A DNA stretch of 22,177 nucleotides from CAZNDN01 sp964571815 (GTDB taxonomy: Bacteria > Fibrobacterota > Chitinivibrionia > Chitinivibrionales > WJKA01), in NCBI GenBank assembly GCA_964571815.1, contig CAZNDN010000063.1, positions 1-22,177 of the forward strand. The letters run 5' to 3'. Positions 13,832 through 21,065 of the stretch are shown one piece after another (position 1 is the first letter of the stretch; the number at the start of each line of letters is the position of its first letter). Below the pieces are notes generated by a model. That model had not been told where the DNA came from and did no database searches. It worked only from the letters and a program-made list of their open reading frames with translations. The translations under genes were made by a program, and so were the position numbers.

Positions 13832-15123
13832 GTTTTCTTTTCTTTCTTCTCGGCGGCGGGAAAAAGGACGTTGTTGAGGATCAGCCGATACCCGGGTGAG
13901 TTTTTGTGCAGCTCAAGCATGGTGGGCTTGTCACCCACGGCGTGAGAGTAGTCTTCGGGATCGTGCCCCCCGTAAAAGCAAAACATACCCTTGCCGTGAA
14001 CGCCGTGAAGATACCTTACGCGGGGAGTACCGGGGACGAATCCGAGAACGACCGTACTTTCCTTCATTACTCTCTTATCAAACGATGTCGCCAGCCCGAA
14101 GAAGCCGTCCACCGTGGAAACATGGTTCTGGATAAGCATGGTGGGCACGGGATCCAGCTTGGCGCTGAACGCAAAGAGCTCGAAATCCATCGCCGGTTGT
14201 CTCATCGGCGAATTCACCAGGTTCACGTCGATATTCCCGAAATACGGCGCGAGCGGATCGGTTTCCACATCGAAATTCTCAAAGGCCAGACAGTTGTCGT
14301 AGTTGAGTTTGCTCCGCCACGAGGGATCCACGCCGTCTCCATCGTACGGCTGCGCGACAATATCGGTGCCCAGTGCCGCAAGAGCGATCTCCAGGGTGTT
14401 CGGCGCACAGCACATCGCGAACAGGAACCCCCCTTGCTCCACGTAGTTGCGGATGGCCAGAGCCACTGCCTTTTTGCATTCGGATACCTTGTCGAATCCA
14501 AGCTCCTTTGCCAGCTCCTCGAGTTTCATCTTCTGGCGCCGGTACCACGTGGTGTGGTTGAACGAGCGGTAGAATTTGCTGTACTGACCCGTGAAGTCTT
14601 CGTGGTGAAGGTGCAGCCAGTCGTACTGAGACAGCTTGCCGGTGACCACCTCACGGTCGTAGACCTTTTCGTAGGGAATATCCGCATACGTCAGCGCAAG
14701 CGTCACGGCATCATCCCACGGCAGCTTGTTGGGGGGGGTGTAAACGGCAATTTCGGGCGCCTTCTCCAGCGTAACCTTCTCCATGTTGTTTTCTTCGATG
14801 GTCCCGAGAATACCGGCCCAGTCCGACGTCGAAATCGTCCGAAGGTCGATCCCCTCGACACGAGCCTTGAGTTCGTGCTTGCGGGAATCCTCCGCCACGA
14901 ACGAGCCGCCGCGATAATTGAGGCACCAGTACACCGTGACCCCGTCACGGAGCATATCGTACACCAGTCCGTAGCTTTTCAGATGATTGCCCTGGCCGTT
15001 GTCCATAGGAATCAGCATCATGGACCGGAGAGGGACAACAAGGGCAAAAATGATGAGGACGGCTCGGCACAGTCGCAACGCGGAACGACGGCCTGCCGGC
15101 GAGGTTACACCTTCATATCGCAT
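13828..15123 (-). CDS. exported/membrane-anchored 'asparagine synthetase B-like' protein of unknown function
   Basis: This 431-residue protein matches a family often labelled 'asparagine synthetase B' in Bacteroidota. Recognisable blocks are LIPMDNGQGNHLKSYG (37-52), NYRGGSF (69-75), APEIAVYTPPNKLPWDDAV (122-140), YDWLHLHHEDFTGQY (167-181), GGFLFAMCCA (231-240), FYGGHDPEDYSH (near 390) and the C-terminal SPGYRLILNNVLFPAAEKKE. It has neither the N-terminal Cys glutaminase nor the SGGxDS ATP-binding motif of real AsnB, so that name is misleading. Residues ~17-34 are a hydrophobic signal or anchor. The DWLHLHHEDF and GGFLF blocks recall class I amidotransferase-like (DUF4159/ThuA) folds, which is inference. 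There is no Shine-Dalgarno; the ATG sits four bases after the beta-helix gene stop, so reinitiation is likely. It is coupled to the MFS gene. Confidence 0.85.
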   Translation of the reverse strand: MRYEGVTSPAGRRSALRLCRAVLIIFALVVPLRSMMLIPMDNGQGNHLKSYGLVYDMLRDGVTVYWCLNYRGGSFVAEDSRKHELKARVEGIDLRTISTSDWAGILGTIEENNMEKVTLEKAPEIAVYTPPNKLPWDDAVTLALTYADIPYEKVYDREVVTGKLSQYDWLHLHHEDFTGQYSKFYRSFNHTTWYRRQKMKLEELAKELGFDKVSECKKAVALAIRNYVEQGGFLFAMCCAPNTLEIALAALGTDIVAQPYDGDGVDPSWRSKLNYDNCLAFENFDVETDPLAPYFGNIDVNLVNSPMRQPAMDFELFAFSAKLDPVPTMLIQNHVSTVDGFFGLATSFDKRVMKESTVVLGFVPGTPRVRYLHGVHGKGMFCFYGGHDPEDYSHAVGDKPTMLELHKNSPGYRLILNNVLFPAAEKKEKKT

Positions 15124-15127
15124 ACCA

Positions 15128-18070
15128 TCAAAATAAATAAGTCACGAACAGCCCGCCGACTTTCACATCGTAGTTGTCCGCACTGGCCCGCAGCTCGTCG
15201 TAGCTGTCTTCGTACCGCCCCAGGGCGGTGAACGAAAGCCGCGAACTCAGCGAATACTTCACCTCGCCGCCAACCCGGTAGGAGCGCTTGTCGGTGGACA
15301 CCCGGACGCCGTCGTCCCGTTCCTCTTCGTTTTCGTTGCGGTACTCCCCTTCAACCGTGAAGGTGAGCTTGCGAGGGACGGCATACCAGGACAGCCGGTC
15401 GCCGAACCGGTAGGAGAGCTTTTCGAGAGAATTGCGCACTTCGCGCTTGGTCGTAACCTTGACATCGAACTTGTTCCGCAGCAGCCGCCGGATCTTGACA
15501 CCGAGCCTGAGACTCACCTGATGCTGCCACTCGTCGCCGAGGTCGTTCTCGCGCGGGTCGGGCTGTTTCGACAGCTCGTCTTCGCGCAGCAGGCGGTACT
15601 TCAAGCGGTAATCGAAGCCGTTCTTGAACCGCTGTTTGCTCTCGATTCCCGCTACCTGGGTAATCTCCGCGGCATCGTAGGCTTCGGTGGTGTTATCCCA
15701 GTACGCGGTATCGTTGTCTTCATCCACCAGCAGTGTGTATTCCACACCCGGCTTCAGCTTACCGTACGAATGAAGCGTATCGTTTCTGGAGCCCACATCG
15801 CGCCCGTTTTCGGTTCGGAACGTGTACTCCAGACCGAGGGTGGGTTTCTGACCGCCGAAGGCGTAGTCGCCTTCCAGTTCGATCGTATTTCGATACACGG
15901 GTCCGGGACGTTTGCGTTTGAGACTGAATTCGTTGGAAGCATATCGTTGCTCGAATTCGTATTCGGCCTCGGCGCTGAGAGCCTTGTTGTATTGTCGACT
16001 TCCCTTAATGAACGCAACCCGGCGGTCCGACTCCAGATAGGGATTTCCCGCCGAGAAGTACTTCGGCCCAAGGGAACGTATCCCACCCGACAGATCGTAG
16101 TGAGCCACCATGCCTTTTGCCCCCAGCGATGCGGCCCAGTGTTCGAATTTGCTGTCCGGCACCTTGCGAAACACCGCCGGCGCGGCCTCGGCAACCTCGG
16201 GGTTGTACCACGCGATCTCCCCAATCTCATCCGTCTCGGTGGAATCGAGCGTATCGTGTACGCCCACGTCGAACTCGGCCGACAGAGCCAGTTTGCCGTC
16301 CAGCAGGTTCACGCTTCCGGCAATCACTCCGGTTTGCGCCTTGATCGGGTCCGGCACGTACGGGTCGGTTATCACATCCCTGAAAATCGGCTCCCGGTCC
16401 TGGTCCCGGGCGATAATACCCTTCACGTCAACGGTGCTGTTGAGGGTCGGGTGCAGTGAAACGCCCGCCAGATAGGTCATCTGCTGACGGATCGACATGC
16501 CCGAGTCGATCTCTTCGTTATAAAGAGTGAGGTCGTTCCGACCGGAATCCTGCGGAACCTCGGTTTCGCCGGCGGCAAGCTTGAACTCCAGCATTTCCTT
16601 GCCTCTCCCGATAGGCATAAATCCGCCGGAATAGCGCACTCCGGTGATCTTCCTCCCCGAAATCGACGTCTCCGAGGCACTCTCGAAGAAATCTCCCACC
16701 ACCAGGTGCTGGTCCGAGTAGTTCATCTGCAGATTGAACGTATTCTTGCGCATGTGGAGCGGAAGGTCTATCCAGTCGTTGCCGAAAAGGTCGACCAGAA
16801 GATTGATATCGGCGTCCTTGCGACGCCCGGACGCGAACACCTGCAGCTCGGGCTGCAGCCCGGCGTAGAATCTGTCGTTGTGCTCCCCCGGGTATCGATT
16901 CTGCAGAATCAACGTATCGTCTTCGGGATGGCGGCGGGACTCGGGCATGAAATAGCGAAACCCCGTTGTCACGTTGCCCATGAAACTGGTACTGCTCTGC
17001 CGCGGCGTTTTGGTCGCCGCGAAACCCGGAGTGAAGTCGTCGGATACGGTCACTGTGGTTCTGGTCCTGGGCAAAACGATCGACTTGACGTCCTCGGGTG
17101 GTTTCAGGAGCTTGCGCAACTCCCCCTTGTCGACAATCTTCACGTCCAGCGCGTTGGCGTAGGCCATCTCACGCATGTTTCTGGGTATTTCGACAAGCGA
17201 GACGATTCCCTTCCTGTTCCGCGTAATGTCGGCATCGACGATCGAAACCTGAGCCTCTTCGGTAACCACGACACCGTTGGCATTGGACGTAATCTCTCCC
17301 CCGGAAAGTCTCAGCGAGGCTTTGTCGGTGCAGGCAATGCCCGTGATGTTGTTCTTGACAACCAGACTCTCGGCCCTCACACGGGCGCCTTCCTGAAGCA
17401 ATACCGCCAGGACGTGGCCCCGGTCAAAAATTGTAGTGATCAGCGAGACGTCGGAATTGCGCGCAACAACTCCGTGAAGTGAGTTGTGCTCGAAGCGGCA
17501 GTCGCTCAGGGTGACCGCCCCGTTTTCGGCATACACCCCGTAGTTGCAATGTTGGATGACACAATGCTCAAATACCGATCGATTCTTGCTGCGACAGTAC
17601 ACCCGGTCCCAGTCCCACGGCTTCGGCGCCTTCGAAGCGGAACGAAACAGAATCGGCTCATCCGCCGTCCCGCGTGCCATGATCTGGCCGAATACGGTGA
17701 TGGTTGCATAATCCCCGCCCACGTAGATCCTGCAGCCGGGCCCGAACTCCAGCTTCTGGCCCGAAGGTACAACAATGCTCCCTTCAATTAGAAACGGGCT
17801 GCTGGTCTTGTCGAAGGTGCCGAACAGGATACCGCCGGGGAGCCGGGTTGCGAAGGAGTCCGGCACCCGATCGGCGTTCGAAGACGGCTTCGTAACCACA
17901 CCAGGATCATTCGGAGGGGACTGACTCTTCGACGATTCTACCACGGCACTCATGTGTGCCGTGGTCCCTTTCGGCTCTTCGGCACCGCCGGCCCTGCCGG
18001 TCGTGTCCTGCCCGGCAACCGCGGCGGCTACCAGGAAAATGAATGTGCCTGCAACGGGCGCCTTCCTCAT
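15128..18070 (-). CDS. beta-helix domain fused to an outer-membrane beta-barrel
   Basis: ATG 18070 is chosen because AAGGAG lies eight bases upstream and it opens a signal peptide (MRKAPVAGTFIFLVAAAVAG); an ATG 39 bases earlier lacks both. The product is 980 residues. After a Ser/Pro-rich linker, residues ~75-290 form a right-handed parallel beta-helix with turns such as FEHCVIQHCNYGVYAENGAV and LSDCRFEHNSLHGVVARNSD, like NosD/pectate-lyase-type repeats. Residues ~360-980 alternate polar and hydrophobic positions with many charged and aromatic residues (e.g. LSWYAVPRKLTFTVEGEYRN) and end GGLFVTYLF. The terminal Phe is the usual insertion signal of outer-membrane barrels. I infer a barrel carrying a periplasmic or surface beta-helix. 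No catalytic motif is seen. It follows the FecR-type gene by 28 bases. Confidence 0.85.
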   Translation of the reverse strand: MRKAPVAGTFIFLVAAAVAGQDTTGRAGGAEEPKGTTAHMSAVVESSKSQSPPNDPGVVTKPSSNADRVPDSFATRLPGGILFGTFDKTSSPFLIEGSIVVPSGQKLEFGPGCRIYVGGDYATITVFGQIMARGTADEPILFRSASKAPKPWDWDRVYCRSKNRSVFEHCVIQHCNYGVYAENGAVTLSDCRFEHNSLHGVVARNSDVSLITTIFDRGHVLAVLLQEGARVRAESLVVKNNITGIACTDKASLRLSGGEITSNANGVVVTEEAQVSIVDADITRNRKGIVSLVEIPRNMREMAYANALDVKIVDKGELRKLLKPPEDVKSIVLPRTRTTVTVSDDFTPGFAATKTPRQSSTSFMGNVTTGFRYFMPESRRHPEDDTLILQNRYPGEHNDRFYAGLQPELQVFASGRRKDADINLLVDLFGNDWIDLPLHMRKNTFNLQMNYSDQHLVVGDFFESASETSISGRKITGVRYSGGFMPIGRGKEMLEFKLAAGETEVPQDSGRNDLTLYNEEIDSGMSIRQQMTYLAGVSLHPTLNSTVDVKGIIARDQDREPIFRDVITDPYVPDPIKAQTGVIAGSVNLLDGKLALSAEFDVGVHDTLDSTETDEIGEIAWYNPEVAEAAPAVFRKVPDSKFEHWAASLGAKGMVAHYDLSGGIRSLGPKYFSAGNPYLESDRRVAFIKGSRQYNKALSAEAEYEFEQRYASNEFSLKRKRPGPVYRNTIELEGDYAFGGQKPTLGLEYTFRTENGRDVGSRNDTLHSYGKLKPGVEYTLLVDEDNDTAYWDNTTEAYDAAEITQVAGIESKQRFKNGFDYRLKYRLLREDELSKQPDPRENDLGDEWQHQVSLRLGVKIRRLLRNKFDVKVTTKREVRNSLEKLSYRFGDRLSWYAVPRKLTFTVEGEYRNENEEERDDGVRVSTDKRSYRVGGEVKYSLSSRLSFTALGRYEDSYDELRASADNYDVKVGGLFVTYLF

Positions 18071-18098
18071 CCGACACGCTCCTTGGATTGTTCTCGCG

Positions 18099-20285
18099 CT
18101 ATTGTACATGGATATTGACCGATCGTGTGACCACCCTGTTGTTTACATCCGTTACTCTGACCTCGATACGATTGGTTGCCGAGCGTTTGAGTTCCACATC
18201 GAACTCCTGGTCGACATCGAGGAGTTTCGTGCGTGTTTCGGCCCTGCCGGTAGCGGCGTTGACCACTCTTACTTCCTTGATCAGCTCCGCAAGGGACTCC
18301 GGGCTGTCGTCGGGCAGATCGTCGATATAGAACTCGACCGTATACTCGGGCTCAAACGTACTCTGCGGAGCACTCGGCGGCAGGCGGAGGAATTTCTCGC
18401 CGGGTGGATCGACCATTCGAATACTCACCGTACGGGGGAGATAGGCTATCTTCCCCGACGGACGCGCCGAGCGGTTCCCTTCCCTGTCTTCGGCCCACAC
18501 CGCGTACTCGTGCACTCCCTCTTCCAGTTCCAGTTGAAAACGGGAGTTCGCCCGCCCGCTCTCGCTGTCGGTGCTTCCGTCGATCTCCCGGAAGAACGTT
18601 ATCTCTTCATCGTCGGTACGATCCACGACCGTAAACCACAGCACCTGCTGTGCCGAGAATCGAGGAAGGGAAGACGGCTGCAGGAGCGGGTTGAACGTGT
18701 CGGGCGGTTTCTTGTACGAGACCGTCCTGACAAGGCGTTTGGACTCATCTCCCGCCACCGCCTCAAATTCCAGCTCGTGCTCCCCTTCTTCCGCCGGAAT
18801 TGTCGTCATGCCGGTGAAGCTGCCCGAGCCGGAGACACTGACACCCCTGCCGTTGCACAACACCTCCGCATGAAACGGCGCAACCTCTCCCCTGAACTGA
18901 ATCGAAGTGGCGGTAAACTCCTTGCCTTCATGCGGCACGAACACGCTCAGTCGCAGCTTTTCGACATCCTGTTTGTACGAAACCGTCCGTATGACATTCG
19001 CTTCCTCCGAGCCGAGCACGGCCTGAAACTCCAGCTCGTACTCACCATCTTCGTCCGGAAGAGGCACTTCTCCGCGAAATGTGCCGTCGGGCCCCACGGT
19101 GAACGGAACACCGCCGCAGGAGACTTCCGCCCCGGGCGATGTCACCCCGCTCACGGCCACCATGTTGTCCTTCACTTCCCGCCCGTCGGCCGGCGACTGA
19201 ATGGTAAGCTTCACCCCGCCGCTCCGCGTTTCCACCACCAGAGACCGTGTGATCGATCGAGTGTCGGAACCCGAAGTTGCCTCCACGGTCACGTCGAACG
19301 GCCCGGCCTGATCGGGCGCGGCAATTGTCGCACGGAAACTCCCGTCACCGGACACGCTCGCCGCGTTTCCTTCAACCGTGACATCGGCGCCGGCGGGACT
19401 CACGGTCCCGGTTGCCTGGATGGCGGCGCCGGGTGAGACCGATTCACCCTCGACGGGTGAGCCGAGCACCAGTTTCAGCGCGCCCACGGCTCCGGTGTCG
19501 GCCTCACCTGAGCCATCCTCCACGTCAACCGTATCCTTCCCCATGTCCCCGGCGGTATCAACCCGCGCGGAGTCGGTGTCCGGGCCGGCCGACGACGTGT
19601 CGGCCGCGGCACTGTCCACGGTGGAACTGTCGGCCGTCGACGAGTCCACCGCCGCCGAATCGGCCGCGGCACTGTCGGCGCCCGCCTTTTCTTCCGGCTC
19701 CGCAAGCGCTTCGATCTTGACCGTCTTCTGACCTTTCTTCACCGACGTCATCTGGTTTTCCCCGACCTCAACTCCCTCCGTTCCCCCCCTGGGAACGACA
19801 TACACCTTCCCCTCGTACACGCGGATATTCGTCTGCCTGCCGGTGACGTTGAAACCGACCCGGGTGCCTCGAATCGACGCGGTCGCGGTAGGCGTCTCGA
19901 ACTCAAACGACGATTTCGTTCCCACCAGCTTCTTCACATTCGAAATGACGTCGCCGTTGAGTATTCTCACGCCGGTTGCCTGCTGCTTGCCCTCGAGCTG
20001 CTTCAGGGTGGACAGCTCCAGCGAAGAATTCTCGCTCATGGTAATCACCGAGCCATCGTCCAACTCCAGTTCGACTTCGGATTCTACAAACGTCCGAACC
20101 GCGTCACGCTCTTTCAACGGCATACGGGGGCGAGCATCGAGCCACTTCGGGCTTTGACCGCGCCGTATCTTGACCGAGCCCACCATGGTTTTGATACGAC
20201 ACACCCGATCCGCACCCCGGGCCGGGGACGATATCACCGCAAGCGCGAGGAAAAGGAGGGTCACCGACGTGGAGCTGAAAGACAT
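18099..20285 (-). CDS. exported FecR-domain protein with three Ig-like repeats
   Basis: The start is ATG 20285, with AGGAG seven bases upstream, giving 728 residues with a signal peptide ending near SSPARGA (residues 19-25). Residues ~55-165 are a FecR domain: KERDAVRTFVESEVELELDDG, SENSSLELSTL, FEFETPTATASIRGTRV and IRVYEGKVYVV. A low-complexity linker (~200-265) is built of Asp-Ser-Ala/Thr/Val units. Three Ig-like repeats follow at ~270-352, 358-437 and 443-525. The last two end alike, EYELEFQAVLGSE..VIRTVSYK and EHELEFEAVAGDE..LVRTVSYK. The C-terminal ~200 residues contain EEGVHEYAVWAEDREGN and a final IEVRVTDVN segment. Classic FecR is a membrane-spanning anti-sigma regulator; here there is no cytoplasmic part and no sigma gene, so it is more likely a structural or binding protein of the envelope. 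It is the first gene of the operon. Confidence 0.88.
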   Translation of the reverse strand: MSFSSTSVTLLFLALAVISSPARGADRVCRIKTMVGSVKIRRGQSPKWLDARPRMPLKERDAVRTFVESEVELELDDGSVITMSENSSLELSTLKQLEGKQQATGVRILNGDVISNVKKLVGTKSSFEFETPTATASIRGTRVGFNVTGRQTNIRVYEGKVYVVPRGGTEGVEVGENQMTSVKKGQKTVKIEALAEPEEKAGADSAAADSAAVDSSTADSSTVDSAAADTSSAGPDTDSARVDTAGDMGKDTVDVEDGSGEADTGAVGALKLVLGSPVEGESVSPGAAIQATGTVSPAGADVTVEGNAASVSGDGSFRATIAAPDQAGPFDVTVEATSGSDTRSITRSLVVETRSGGVKLTIQSPADGREVKDNMVAVSGVTSPGAEVSCGGVPFTVGPDGTFRGEVPLPDEDGEYELEFQAVLGSEEANVIRTVSYKQDVEKLRLSVFVPHEGKEFTATSIQFRGEVAPFHAEVLCNGRGVSVSGSGSFTGMTTIPAEEGEHELEFEAVAGDESKRLVRTVSYKKPPDTFNPLLQPSSLPRFSAQQVLWFTVVDRTDDEEITFFREIDGSTDSESGRANSRFQLELEEGVHEYAVWAEDREGNRSARPSGKIAYLPRTVSIRMVDPPGEKFLRLPPSAPQSTFEPEYTVEFYIDDLPDDSPESLAELIKEVRVVNAATGRAETRTKLLDVDQEFDVELKRSATNRIEVRVTDVNNRVVTRSVNIHVQ

Positions 20286-20371
20286 GGTCTTCTCCTGCTC
20301 ATGTGGTCCCGGAGCACCGTCCGGACGCAAATTGTTGTATTTTATTCGAAGAGTGCGCGTGTTTCTGTCCT

Positions 20372-20400
20372 AGTCTATCATAATCCGGAAAGAAGGTCAA
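20372..20400 (-). promoter_or_regulatory. candidate promoter of the FecR operon
   Basis: Reading the minus strand, TTGACC (20400-20395) and TAGACT (20377-20372) are 17 bases apart, a good sigma70-type arrangement. Transcription would begin near 20365, about 80 bases before the FecR start codon at 20285. No clear operator is seen. All five genes down to 11942 are spaced by at most 28 bases and could be read from here. Confidence 0.5.
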
Positions 20401-20438
20401 TAGTTTTGCCCGCCCCCGGAAGGACGCGGAAGGGTGCG

Positions 20439-20864
20439 ATGCGGCCCCGCATCGCATTGATTCACGATTATCGCCGTTACGGGTTCCCCCGGGAACGGCT
20501 GTCCCGTATCGCGGTCCGGATGTACCGTGATTACGGGATCCCGGCCGAAAAGTCACTCAACGTGATTCTCTGTTCAGATTATCGTATCCGAAGGCTCAAC
20601 AACCGTTTTCGCGGGATCGACCGGGCAACCGATGTCCTGGCGTTCCCGTTCGATGAGCCGGACCTGCTGGGCGAAGTCTATATTTCTTTGCAGCGATGCC
20701 GTATCCAGGGACCGCGCCAGGGGCTGACATACGAGCAGGAAATTGTCAGAGTGTTTGTTCACGGCCTGTTTCATCTTCTGGGATACGACCATCGAACCGA
20801 TGCGCAGAGGAGCGCGATGGAACAGCAGGAGCGCTCGTACTGTTGCCTGCGGAAGGTCGGCTAA
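20439..20864 (+). CDS. ybeY: endoribonuclease YbeY (rRNA maturation factor)
   Basis: ATG 20439 is preceded by GGAAGG at about five bases and gives 141 residues; the frame is open to 20154, but that part is antisense to the FecR gene start. The zinc site HGLFHLLGYDH (residues 108-118; His108, 112 and 118) is the H-x3-H-x5-H signature of YbeY. DRATDVLAFPFDEPDLLGEV (61-80) is the other conserved block. YbeY processes the 3' end of 16S rRNA and takes part in ribosome quality control in the cytoplasm. The next gene is a CorC/HlyC-type protein, the usual neighbour of ybeY in many Gram-negatives. The N-terminal 40 residues are divergent but the length is normal. Confidence 0.95.
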   Translation: MRPRIALIHDYRRYGFPRERLSRIAVRMYRDYGIPAEKSLNVILCSDYRIRRLNNRFRGIDRATDVLAFPFDEPDLLGEVYISLQRCRIQGPRQGLTYEQEIVRVFVHGLFHLLGYDHRTDAQRSAMEQQERSYCCLRKVG

Positions 20865-20872
20865 TGTATACT
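20843..20872 (+). promoter_or_regulatory. candidate promoter for the CorC-type gene
   Basis: TTGCCT (20843-20848) and TATACT (20867-20872) are 18 bases apart, inside and just past the end of ybeY. Transcription from here would give a leader of roughly 185 bases before the TTG start at 21066. Confidence 0.4.
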
Positions 20873-21021
20873 TTCTGCATGAAGGGAAATGTACAATCAG
20901 GATGAACCCGCATCCGGCGCCGATCGGACGCGGATCGAATAACGGATGATGCCGCCACGCACACACGCTCCCGCCGGAACAAGGTATCTCCAGTCGTTTT
21001 GAGGAGTTCATCATCACCGCG

Positions 21022-21063
21022 ATGCGCGGAACGGATTTCATGAAGCATTCGCGAAAGGAGTAG
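21022..21063 (+). other. possible 13-codon leader peptide before the CorC-type gene
   Basis: ATG 21022 opens MRGTDFMKHSRKE and stops at TAG 21061-21063, two bases before the TTG start of the next gene and covering its Shine-Dalgarno. The ATG lies in the loop of a small hairpin, CCGCG-ATG-CGCGG (21017-21029). A GAGGAG at 21001-21006 is rather far (15 bases) for a Shine-Dalgarno. It may be a coupling device or chance. Confidence 0.25.
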
Positions 21064-21065
21064 TC

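Noticed and set aside
13906..15231. 441-codon plus-strand open frame
   Set aside because: It is antisense to the AsnB-like gene, whose family match is strong; His- and Arg-rich translation typical of a shadow.
15521..16459. 312-codon plus-strand open frame
   Set aside because: It is antisense to the barrel region of the beta-helix protein; no start signal or domain.
17952..19436. 494-codon plus-strand open frame
   Set aside because: It is antisense to the FecR and beta-helix genes, which have clear domains, signal peptides and Shine-Dalgarno sequences. The frame is rich in Arg, His and Pro and has no motif; it is a GC-bias shadow.
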